The notes under the pieces: model-generated
Database searches by the model: none
What the model was told of the DNA's origin: nothing
Seen by the model: only the letters and a program-made list of their open reading frames with translations
In this document: in pieces, positions 23,030 to 33,634 of the stretch
How positions within the stretch are numbered: position 1 is the first letter of the stretch
How the letters are laid out: each line of letters begins with the position of its first letter
Position numbers and translations under genes: made by a program
From: Lactarius indigo
Taxonomy: Eukaryota > Basidiomycota > Agaricomycetes > Russulales > Russulaceae
Reading direction: 5' to 3'
Assembly: GCA_025766275.1 (NCBI GenBank)
Contig: JAFKAC010000047.1
Span: forward strand, 124,001 to 188,000
DNA length: 64,000 bases

Positions 23030-24038
23030 TTACACGACGAGTTCGCCCTCGACTGCTCCAGGGGCGAGTCCAAGACGCTCCAAGACTCGCTCGTATCGAT
23101 CTCGGTTGGTGCGCTTCAAGTATTTCAGGAGCTTGGCCCGCTGATGAACGAGCCGACGCAAGTTCCTCCGATTCGCCACGTCACGCTTGAACCCACTGAG
23201 GTGTGTCCACAAGTTGCGTATTTGCAAAGTCAAGAGCGCCGCTAGCGAAAAAAAAAAAAAGAAAAAACACATCAGTGGGCTGACCAAACCGGGACGAACG
23301 ACGCCATCGATCGATCGATCTGCGCACCTTGGACCTCAGTCCTCCCCGTATCGTCCGGTTTCCCCGGTTCCGAAAACGCCGCGATGACCCTACGCCTATT
23401 CTCAAACGCGACCCCAGCCGCATTCGCGTTCCGCAGATCGACGAGTCTCGCGACCTGGTTCGCCTGCACGACGCCGTGCGCAAGCTCGCGCTCATGGTGC
23501 GCCGCCATACCCTCCACATTCAAGTTTTTCCCCCCTTTAAATCCATTCATCTCCCTGCGCGTGCTCATGTCCGCCGAGAGCAGCGGCAGGTGCGCGAACA
23601 GCATCCGCTGCTCCCGTTCCCGGATCCCAAACGCCACGCTCGGCGGCACGTGCACGTCCGCGCCCGCCGCGGCTAGGTGCACGTCTTGGGAGGGCGCGGA
23701 GGGCGCCAGCTCGGCGGGCTGCACGAGCACACGCGCGAGGTCGCAGGTGGCCCAGGTGGCGTCGTCGCCCGAGACGGTGCCCAGGACGACGTGGGGCCGC
23801 GTGGCGGCGGCCTTCTGTTGGAGCTCCTCGCGCTTCGCGATATTTTTTTGCCTTGTTAGACGCGCCTGTCGTTTGCGCGCAGACTCGACGCCAAGGACGG
23901 CGGTGGTGTGTAGTGGGGCATTGGACGTCGCGACCGTGGCTGCTGCCACGTTGGAGCCTAAGTATGCTCAGTGAGAACAAAGACAGGAAATTTTTATATA
24001 TCTGTCGGCGCACCTCGCAGAAGGTAGGCTCGTAGCAT
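23030..24038 (-). CDS. Mitochondrial small-subunit ribosomal protein uS15m (Mrps28/MRPS15-like)
   Basis: Three exons (24014-24038, 23328-23957, 23030-23241) join to 288 residues. The C-terminal exon carries the uS15 signature: LTLQIRNLWTHLSGFKRDVANRR, then RRLVHQRAKLLKYLKR and RYERVLERLGL, which forms the helix hairpin that binds 16S-type rRNA helices 20-22. The long N-terminal half, with the first exon MLRAYLLR, is basic and suits a mitochondrial import signal; yeast Mrp28 and animal MRPS15 also have such extensions. The protein should act in the mitoribosome small subunit. The last intron has an exceptionally long pyrimidine tract before its acceptor (about 23246-23270). Splice phases were checked by hand. 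Confidence 0.88.
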
Positions 24039-24539
24039 TTGGTGTTGTGCTTGCCTGAGAGTGCTATGACAGTCACGGTTGATGCCGCTGCACGGGAAAA
24101 CTTCGGCTGTCGGTGAAACCGTGGGAATTCTCAGAGAGGTATATAAGCACGCGGTGTTGGAACCCCCAGTTTTTCACACAGGGATTATGCCACGCTGCTC
24201 GACGTCAGATTTCCTCTACCGTTGTTGACAGTGCCAGTGACTCTTTTCGGGTCTCTGTAATCTCGAGAAGGACCCAGGCTAGGAAGTGTCGTGTCTACAC
24301 CTTTCGAGGACACGGCATGTCGACATATCCATGGAACATGTTATACAGTCTTTTTTCTTTTGCTTGATGATCTAGTTGAAATGAACCTCTTTTCGTCTCA
24401 CATTGACTGATAGAATTTTAAGAGAAAAAAGAAGCTGGTTCCTCGTAGAGGTAAGCAAGGTTCATTCTTTCCGCGCAGAAGCATTCTCCATATATCTATC
24501 CCAACAATAGTTTGAATATACCCAATGATCGCCACAGTA
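24039..24539. other. Intergenic between importin and uS15m genes
   Basis: Promoter side of uS15m (-) and 3' flank of the importin gene (-). A plus-strand TATATAAG at about 24139 has no credible frame behind it. Confidence 0.4.
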
Positions 24540-27500
24540 TTAGCTCTGTTCCTGCTGCAATGCGCGCTGCACAATAATCATCTCCTCTGCGCCTAGCTGC
24601 CCTGCAAGCGCCCCAAACCCTTCCGCATCGCGCGCCGCGCTCTCCCGAATGAAAGATGTTATGTGTGCCTGCAAACGAAGCAAAACGGATGTCCTGTTTA
24701 TCAGTACAGTAGACACTCCAAGGGCCAGAAGAAACGCACGCGAAGGTCGATCAGTGAGATCGGATCCTTCTGGAGGTCCTCATCATCGTTGCTGGTAAGT
24801 AACTCGCCATCATCGTCGAACGACGGGCCGCCCACACCCATCACATCCGCTAAGAATGAGTACCTGTCCTCCTTTACTCTGTCCTCGTCAGACCAGTCAG
24901 AGTCCTTTGGGTGGATATAAGTAATAAATTCCCACGCGGCAAAGTCTGAGCAGCTTACCCCGTCATCGTACTGGGTGTCGAGCGGGGCTCTAGGTGCTGC
25001 GAGGCCCGAAGCTTCTCCACTTGGTTGTAGTTCGTGTAGCAAGAGCTTGAGCGCCTTGACCGGGAACGCCACTCTGGTGAACTGAGGCGGCTCTGTTGCA
25101 GCACAATAATAAATAAAATCTTCCTTCGAGACGGCCAACTTACCAACTTTCGTCTTGGAGCGTGTCATGATCGCTAACGGGAATTTTCATTTCGTCAGAC
25201 TAAAGTCCGCGCGAGCGCATACAAAAACCCACTGTTCTTCGTCGTAGGCGTAATGATGATGTCGCCCTTGACCACGACTGCCCGCAGCGAGGGTCGCTCA
25301 GAAGCCAGCAGCGTGCACAGCGCGAGCGCGCTGACCCGCGTCGGCCAAAAGCCCTGGAAAGTCGTTGCATTCTCGCACCACGTGTTCAGCAGCACGTCGA
25401 GCCCCGAGCGGCCATCCTCGCCCTCGCCGACGCGCGTCGCCTCGAGCAGGTCGAGTGCGGCGTCGCGGTGGCTATACACCAAAAACGCGAACGGGACGAC
25501 CAGGCTCTGCAGGAACGTCGCTGTCTGCGCGGTCCGCATCCGCACCAGCATCGCATGGAGGAGGTCTGGCAGCACCGGCAGCACGCTTTCGCCGGCGCGT
25601 CGGAAGAGGTGGATGATGAGGTCGCCGATCACGAGCCCGCCCGACTCGTCTTGGTTCTGCAGCAGACGGGCGATGACCGTGAAAACGTGCAGGAGGCCCG
25701 ATTGACCGTCGGGGTGCGTCCATGACAGAAGCTGTCCGACATCCTTACGCACGACGAGCGTCAGGAGAAGAACGCCGTTCTACATCACAAAGTCTATTAT
25801 TCTTTGGACGAATGGAAAAAGGAAGCCACGCGCACCTGTAAGACATCGCGATCTTCGGCTACTTTGAGGCAATCGAACACACATGGTGCAATGGCAGCGA
25901 AAAAGCCCTCCCCTAAGCCGGTCTCGGGGGCACCTCGCGCGACGCTGCCTATGAGGTCGAGTGCCGAGGAGGCGACCCACGACTCATCCACGTTGGCAGC
26001 TCCGATTGACGCAGTAAGCCTTGGCAATGCTTGCTTCACGGTGGTCTCATACACGCCTGGCACCTTCGCACTTGCAATTGAATTAAATACATCGTTAAGG
26101 ATAGACAAGAAGATCGGGTCTGTCGGATGGCTCGGGATAAGCGACCAGCCCCGTGAAAAGATAACGAAACGCACCCTTGATATTCTTCGGCCAGACATCC
26201 AAAAGTGCGGCAGTAAGGGCTCCAGCTAGATCTGTCGTAAACCATGAACCGTCTCCGACTTCACACAAGACAGATATCGTTTCAAGAACAAGAGACAAGG
26301 TGTCTTCCGAGGTTTCTAGCAAGAACGGCCCGAGGTCCCCCGTTATGCGAGGGATGATGGCCGACTGGGCATGAGAAATATGTCGCGCAAAGCTACATGT
26401 GAGTGGTCAATGCAATGCCCTTTGTGGGGGTAAATAGGGGACATACTGCTGAATCGACTTGACCGCGGAGACTTTGAACGGTACTTCGGTTTCGTTAGAC
26501 TCGATGACCTGTACAGCGGCATCGAGATATTGTCCGCGCACATCAGGGGGAAGCAAATCCGCAAATCGGCTGGCAAGGAAAAGGCAACGGCCTTGTAAAA
26601 ATGGATAGGCTGTGTCATGGTTATTAGAGAGCCGTCCTCATCTTGACTATCGTGCCACGCACCTGAGAGCGTAAGCAGAGACGGGATGACATGCGTGAGG
26701 AGGTGCTCGATATCTATAGGCCGGGAACGGCCGGCGTCGTGCTCGTCGTTCGAGATGTCTAAAATGGCCTCTGCTTGAGAGCCCAGGATCGCAAAAGCGC
26801 TCTCCAGAGGACGCCACCTGAGAATAAAAAGGTATAAGTAGACCGACACTGAGAACCAGGAAGTGGCTCACCAATCCTCAACGCCAGCTTCTCGAGCCCG
26901 GTTGGCCTCCGTCGTGACCGTACGCTGGATGGAAGCATGCAACGCGGATGCCGTTTGGACTGGGGCGTTGGTCAAGAGAGACTATAACGAGACGGCGTTA
27001 GGCAGGCGTAGCTGGTGTCCTCAGCCAGGGCGTACTGAGAGCAAATCGAAGACAGCAGCTCGGATGCTGTACACCTGACAATCGTCGTCTTCCTGAGAGA
27101 TGAACACGTTCGCATCCGCTGCCCATTCTTCTTCCTAAACTCACACTTGTAGTTATCGTCCGTGAGAAGCACTTGGCCAACGTACATTCTCCTTGGTCAT
27201 CTGGCTCCACTGCACCGACGCATCGACAAGTTGCGCCAAAGTTGCCTCATCGAACGACACGCGGGCCTTGCTTTGGCGTGTAGCGCCCGTGACGAAGTCG
27301 ACGAGCGGGGCGATGAGCTTGTACAACTCGATCGGCTCACCCTCGGAAGAATTTGGAACTGCCGTGCTGTCTGCGAGGTAATATTGCACGTATGTCGGAT
27401 AGAGTGCGTGGAGGTGACGCAGAGAAGCAGTAACGTAGCCCGGCAGATAGGGTGCAATGACGCGTGGGAAGGACGTGTGTATCGTGTCGAGGGTCTGTTC

Positions 27501-28620
27501 TTCCCAACCAGGTCTAGAAGACGAGCAGGAGAACAGAGACGACAGCACGCACCTTGAAGATCTGCACGCGGATCTCTAGACCATCCCAATGCTCACCGGC
27601 GACATCCTGCTGCGGGTCGAGATTTAGAAGAACGGTGAAGGCATCTAGCCAATCGGGTAACACGTTTGCGGCGGCCTCTTTGACTGCTTCGGGGTGCTGA
27701 TCTTTGACCATATAAAGTGCCTCGACGCATTGGCGAAAGACGGAAATCGTGCGCGAGCGCGTCAGGGGAGTATGTTGCTAGATGTGAATGTATGCGCGTT
27801 TCGCAATCCATCATTGAGGTCAAACAGGCCAAAACGTACCTCCGTAGCACTCAGAACTGACATTAGGACAGGCAACAACTCCCGCATGACGGGCAGAAGC
27901 TGGTCTTCGGTGATGTCTGTTCTGACAAACTCAGTGAACACCTGCATGGCACCATGGGTGGAGCCGGGCGACCCAGATAACAAAAGCTGAACAAGGTGAT
28001 TAAGCAGGTCAGGATATTCGTCCGGCCAGTCGCTGTTGGCTATTGTCGATAAGGTATGCGCCTGGGACAGATTGTTGGTCGCGTAAGGTGAGACCTTTGG
28101 AAGGATCAACGCACGCATAAAGATCTGATCTTACGATCCGAATCAGACAGACCCTGGAAGACAGCCCGGCGGATCTGGTCCTTCACCTACACGCACTTCA
28201 TGGTGATCTAACAGACCACAGTCCAAAAAGAGAACTCACCTCCGGCTGGGGCGCATCTCCTCTGAACTGCGAGAAAAAGGGAGACCAATGTTCCTTCACG
28301 TATTTTCTGAGCACGATAGTTGCTGAGTGCTAGCGCAAAGCATGGCACGCGACGTCATCAAGAGACGGTCCGTGCGAAAAGGTCACAACAGACTCATCTG
28401 TCGCAAGGGAGACTCCGCATCCTGAGAGAGAATAAGTTGTGCGAGGGAGAGCGCCGACTCTTCAAGGGCAAGTCGGGTGAGAAAAGACTGAATGAGCGTC
28501 GCACCACTCACGTGGACTTTTGAGAAGTTCCGAGAGGCTGAGCTCAGCAGAAATTCGAATGCTCGAGTCGGGATTAAGGGTGGATGTAAGTACTTGAGCA
28601 ATGGAGGCGGTAGTGGTCAT
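24540..28620 (-). CDS. Importin-9 / Kap114-type karyopherin beta
   Basis: About ten exons on the minus strand give a protein of roughly 1000 residues. The N terminus (MTTTASIAQVLTSTLNPDSS) and the pair of HEAT helices with SDWPDEYPDLLNHLVQLL are typical of importin-beta N-terminal repeats. HEAT-like helices follow throughout. The C-terminal end is diagnostic for the importin-9 branch: TRSKTKVGKL, FTRVAFPVKALKLLLHEL, a long acidic stretch, then LQKDPISLIDLRAHITSFI. Importin-9/Kap114 brings histones H2A-H2B, TBP and ribosomal proteins into the nucleus and is released by RanGTP; the acidic segments fit binding of basic cargo. The ATG at 28618-28620 starts the conserved N terminus and the stop is TAA at 24540-24542. 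No break was seen. Confidence 0.88.
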
Positions 28621-28713
28621 GATGGAGGGGTGTAAAGACGCGTCGTGGGTGAGACGCGTCGCGTAAAAGCACACGGGGCACGTGGTGATCTATGGTACAG
28701 ATATTCGCTAGTG

Positions 28714-30392
28714 TTATGTCGGGGTCTCCTTCCCAAGGTCCCACTCCCTCACCGATCCACGCTTCTTGTACTCAATGTCCATAAGAGCATTCCCACCCTC
28801 CGACCAGCCCGCTAGCGTTCCCGCGACACCGATCCCAGCAATCTTGCTCTTGCTCTTCTTCTTCTCCTTCCCACTCTTCTCGACCAGACCGAGGCGTTCG
28901 AGACGCTTTCGCTCGACCTTGTCCGTCCGCCGTTGCTTGATCAATTCGAGCATCGCATCCCAACCCTCAAACTCGGCGTTATTGACTAGGCCAGTCGCCG
29001 GGACGTTGGGTACAGCCAGTGGTGCGACGTCCAAACGAGGGTCATAAGACGCCTCGAAGTACTTGTCCATCTTTGACGGCAAGTCAGGCCGAACACTATC
29101 CGGAGAAAAATCGGCCGGTGGCGGAAGGGGTGGCGGTGGGCCTGGTGGCGGACGTGGCCCTGGAGAAGGAGAGCGTGAACGTTTGAGGGCGGCATCGCGT
29201 GGGGCAGGTCCAGGTTCCAGTATAGAGGTGTTCGAACGCTCATGTTGCGATTCTGTCTCCATCTTTCCCTTCCCCTTGAGTTTGCGGCGTAAATCAGAAG
29301 ACTCGCGTTCAGCGAGATCGCATGCGGTATGCTCCGAGGCCAGAGGCTGACTGGATGCTCTTGAGCCAGATGGCCGACTCCCAGAACCTAACCCCTCCGA
29401 CGTCTCCGAGCGAGGTGCCTTCTCAGGGGTACGAGAACGTGAGCGCGATCGGTGCCGGCGTCGGCGAGAAGTGTTGTGGCGGTGCGAGCGCCTTTTGTGC
29501 TTCGAGTGCGAGTCGGCACCAGGTGCGTCACCCACGTCAGGACTCCTAGAGCCCTGCCGGCGTCGGCGTCGCCGCGAATGAAGACCTTCATCTTCGGGGT
29601 CAGAAGGGGAATGAGAACGGGGTCGCTTAGAAGCAGAAGGGTCGCCTCCGCCACGGGGCGGTGCCCGGTCTTCAGATCCATGAGGACTCCTGCTCCTAGA
29701 CGCACGGGAACGACGACGCCTCTCCTTGTCTTCGTCTTCTGAGCGAGTGCGAGAGCGGTGTCTGCGACGCCTGGACGAACCGTCCTCGTCGTGCCGAGGC
29801 CTCCGGGAGCCATGACGTTCGCTCGCGTGATCTTCCCGTCGCCTCTTTGAAGGCTGCCACCGATCCCCACCCACGTCGTCTGACCCGAGCCGTTCCCAGC
29901 TCCGCTCTCTATGCCTGCGCTGGCAGTCTCGTGAGTCGTCCCTGCCACGCCTCGAGCGCCTTGCACGTTCTGCAGTCGCTGCCTCCTCTGCACGCACCCG
30001 GCGCTCTGCACGTTCTTGAGCCTCGCGTTCTATGCGTATTTCGGCGGCGGAAAGCGCCTGCGCTCGGAGGATGCCCTTGTTGTGATCGTCTGTATTGCGA
30101 ATGATGGAAGAAAGAAAGCGCTTGTTCGTCTTTGGCACATTGCTCTCTTGCCTGAAAATCGTTAATGTTATGGACTGAGTTAACTGAAACAGCAAGGGAG
30201 ATGAACGGACTGGGGAAGGTATGCACGGATGCCCTGCTTGTCGTACTGTTCTGCCTTCTTCTTGGCCTCTTTGAGGATGAGTTCCGCTACGTGCTGGTCA
30301 AGGTCTTCGTCTGTTACGGTTGTTGGCACTGAAACGCCCATCTGGGCACGTACGAGGCTAGATACTACAGAGGAGAGCGAGCCGTCTGCCAT
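28714..30392 (-). CDS. RS-rich nuclear protein, function unassigned
   Basis: Two exons. Exon 1 (ATG at 30390-30392, MADGSLSSVVSSLVRAQMG) ends in YLPQ and splices over a 59-nt intron to QESNVPKTNKRFLSSIIR. The folded N-terminal part is about 110 residues, with STDDHNK-like NTDDHNKGILRAQ and a charged helix. A 230-residue Arg/Ser/Asp low-complexity domain with many RS, RRR and SRSRS runs follows, then a Pro-rich segment (PPPGPPPPLPPP), and a conserved-looking C-terminal block (MDKYFEASYDPRLDV, GWDAMLELIKQRR, MDIEYKKRGSVREWDLGK). RS domains mark splicing and other nuclear RNA factors, so that role is inferred. I do not recognise a named orthologue. Its stop lies only 93 bp from the importin ATG, in the same direction. 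Confidence 0.8.
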
Positions 30393-32652
30393 GATAGTTG
30401 GGTGCCAACACAGACAACACCGTCGAGGCCGGCCAAGGGGTTCCGGCCCGGCATGAGGACAGCCCCATTGATCGTGCACGTACCCCTGCCATGCTACTGC
30501 CACGCTCATATCCACGCCCTCGACCCTGCTTGCCAAAGCTTTCGGATATTTTATAACTGGCTCGACCCCCAAACTTTCATGTATTGTAAACCTTCCCATC
30601 ATTTCATTTTCAAGTTTTCCCCTGGGGAGGCAGTGATATCTGGGTATTTTATGTCCGAGAATGCTAGAGTCCATATAAAACTGTCTCTTGGTGTCTCATC
30701 TTCGCCACGAAAGGTTTAAGGCATAAACGCGTAGCATTTCCCATGGTTTTCTCGACTTCGACCAATTTCTGCCCACAACTCCGATTCCCTCTCATCAAGG
30801 TGGCACCCACCAGAATTCGGAGTACAGTTTCGTCCGATTCCTCAATACTCTGCTGACTACAGTTGCAGATTTAGTGCATTGTGGAGCGCAGGTGGGGCCC
30901 CCTAGAAGTTCCCCATCGATTAGCAAATGGATGGACACTGCTGTCGCTGATTACTGTAGTGCACATGCCCACTCCCTGTCGCGCCTATTCATTGCTAACT
31001 TCTTGAGTTTCAGATCCGTGATCAACCAACAAGGTTTTCCAATACATTTGCCTGAACAAAGAACCTGGGACTTGATGTCTTCCAGTTGATGGGTATTAAA
31101 TAAGATCTGATTTCTAACCCCGCAGTTTGTGAAAACACCGAGCTATCCTCCTTGCTTTCTCACCTGCCTACTCAGTTTGCTGACTTAATCGTCGACCCAG
31201 AAAAGTCACCTCGCGCTTAGTGGCTTTAGCCGTACGGCGTACGACCGGTAATTCTCGTATAAATGTCAACTTTACTTGACAGTGCGGACCTCAGGCGTTA
31301 TTGTATTCTCGACCATTGTCGACATTCGAACCATGCTCCCAGTTGAAAACCCCAATACCTAAAGTTCCCGCTAGTGATGAGTCGCCTCTTGCGTGATAGA
31401 TAACACTCTAAAGTGGTCATTGCCCTCATCCAGTAAGCCAAGACCACTTGCGGCGTTGATGACTCGAGCAGTAGATACATTGCCCATCGGACTGTTGAGC
31501 TGGCAGCCCTGAAGAAGTGGAATGTGGCCCCAACCGAGCCGCCGCGCTTACGCTTCCATTCCAATTTCAGCATTTTCAATACCGACCACGGTCGCAATGT
31601 CGTTACCCTGAACCCCCTCCCACTTCGGCAATCTCCTGGTCCTGAGGAGATCGACGTCACGGACAGCCTCGCGTGCGTCCCGGGACCGCACAGTATATTG
31701 ATTCCATTTGTATTCCGGGGGCATGTACCTTAAGACAAAGACCGGTCGTCCGAAGACACTTGCATCGCAGTCGCAGGTGCGCCACTGATACGCCCCCAAA
31801 ATCACACACTAGACGAAAATCAGACATTTGGGTCGATGAGGGGTCCGGGTCCCACAGCGATCGAGCTCATCTCATTCCGACGAGCCGTCAAATGTGCCAA
31901 CTGATACCACAATGCAGGAAGGGTGCAAACGTATCGCCTACAGTAACGATATGATCCACATGAACGTCCCCTGGATAGGTTTCACCGCCGCGCTGGCAGT
32001 GCGCAGGGGGGGTGGTGTATGTAACACCCGGCGGTTGACGTACCTAGACTTTTGGATCGAGAGTTGGCATCAACCGTGGGACGCCGCGATTGGGCGGGTT
32101 GACTCCAAGCCCCGGTGGACCAACGTGCCATGCCACGGCAAGCGCTCTGACAAAAGGTACGGCAGCGCACCCCCAGGCTTAATTGTGTTCTGATAAAGAG
32201 AAGGCCGATTCCGGCCATCTGCGCACGAATGACGCACTGCCTTGTTGTCCGGCCCGGCGACTGCGGCTAGCGTGATAACGACCCGTTCTTATCTCGTTAG
32301 TAGCGTGCTACTAATGGGCGGATGCGATCTGAGACCGTGCAAGCGCGGCGCTCGGACTTGGAGGGGATCATTCCGACTGCTAGACTTATCGGCACCATTC
32401 CCGGGGTCTGCCAATAAAGAGTGAGTGATATGACTACAAAAATGACGTGACGCACGGTCGTGGCCTTGGGAGCCCTCTCTCGGTTCTTTATCCCCCAGAG
32501 AGCACCACCAACAAACACCACTTACCGAATATCCCCACCCGTCCGCGTTTGGCTACGCATATTCATCGGATCTACCGCTGGCGGCTCCCTACGCTTATAT
32601 ACCTCTCCTTGCAACCCGCACGAGCAACAACCGCTCACACACACCACCACCA
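30393..32652. other. Intergenic, no supported gene
   Basis: Several frames of 60-120 codons exist but none shows a family pattern or good splice context. A perfect palindrome, TTAGTAGC-GT-GCTACTAA, lies at about 32298-32315. The right end is the promoter of the 32653 gene, with TATATA at about 32597. Confidence 0.4.
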
Positions 32653-33305
32653 ATGCCCAAACTCGCTTCCAAGCCCCTTCAGCCCACCGGCGCCAACATG
32701 CCCCCTCCATCCTCCAACGAGCCCTCCTGGCTCACCGGCACCGCACTCAAGGCAGCCACAGAGCACCTATTCGCGACGCAGCGCGCGAAGAAGCCCGCAG
32801 ATCGTGCCAAGGGCAAGGGCGGCGCAGGTCGCCCCTCGTCGACCGCAATGCGCAATAGCACGGCGGCAGCCATGGAGAACGTCTGGGCGGAGCTGTGGGA
32901 TGCCCGCAGGGACGCCAGTGCCGCGCCGTCGTCGTCGGACGACGGGGACTGGCCTGAGCTTCCCACGCCGCCGCCACCGCCACTGCGCGCGACGCAGGAC
33001 AGGTGTGAGGTGCCACTGGCGGCACTTGTGCGCCCCGTCAAGTTGCGCGGGGCCAAGGCGAAGGGTGCGTAAACATGTCATTGTCCGCACTACACGCACG
33101 GGCTGACAACTTGATTACTTAAACTACTACTCACACAGAGAGCACCGAATTTGAGTTTTTGCCGCAGGTGAAGAACGTCATTGCGCTGGATGACGCGGAC
33201 AGCAACGTGCCCGACGAGCCATGGGAATACATCTCGAGTGCTGGGGGCGACGACGAAGCGCGCAAGATATTCTCGTACGCTGAGATTGTGTCCAAGTCGG
33301 CCTAG
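32653..33305 (+). CDS. Small hypothetical protein, two exons
   Basis: Exon 1 runs from the ATG at 32653 to about 33064, where AAG G|GTGCGT marks the donor. Exon 2 starts after CTCACACAG near 33139 and ends TAG at 33303-33305. The protein has about 190 residues: a Pro/Lys/Ala-rich N-terminal half, a short helix MENVWAELWDARRDA, a PPPPP run and an acidic C terminus, FLPQVKNVIALDDADSN then PWEYISSAGGDDEARKIFSYAEIV. A clear TATA and CT-rich leader precede it. I do not recognise the family. The C-terminal block looks constrained and may be a short interaction motif. Intron length and phase are normal. Confidence 0.65.
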
Positions 33306-33634
33306 AGGATTCCTGGACATTGTACTGTATGCGACCGACGTTTGGCCGACTTGCTTTTCGTTATTACACTTGCCCGGAAGGGTCGTATACCACTTTTGTT
33401 TGAGCCTCCCGTGAGGAGCGATTTATCTGTATATCTCTTACCTATCTTGTGCCGATAGTTATTATATTCATCGTTGTTCTGAAGACGTAGCCTTCGTAAT
33501 ATCCTTTTGGTGCGGATCCAGTTAAGGTAACAAGGTTTACAGTTTTCCGAATTACGAAATGAGGACATGAAGTAATAAGGGCATTGGAGATTGATGCTGA
33601 TAGATAAGACACCCAAACACGAGGATTCGAACAC
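33306..33634. other. Convergent intergenic stretch
   Basis: 329 bp between the 32653 gene (+) and the GH47 gene (-); 3' flanks only. Confidence 0.5.

Noticed and set aside
23384..23974. 196-codon plus-strand frame opposite the uS15m gene
   Set aside because: Mirror of a GC-rich exon; the uS15 signature and splice sites are on the minus strand.
31298..31660. 120-codon minus-strand frame in the 30.4-32.6 kb gap
   Set aside because: No recognisable motif and no credible promoter or splice sites.
33510..33540. AAGGTAACAAGG-like string recalling the small-subunit rRNA end
   Set aside because: Only a dozen bases match; the surrounding sequence is not rRNA.
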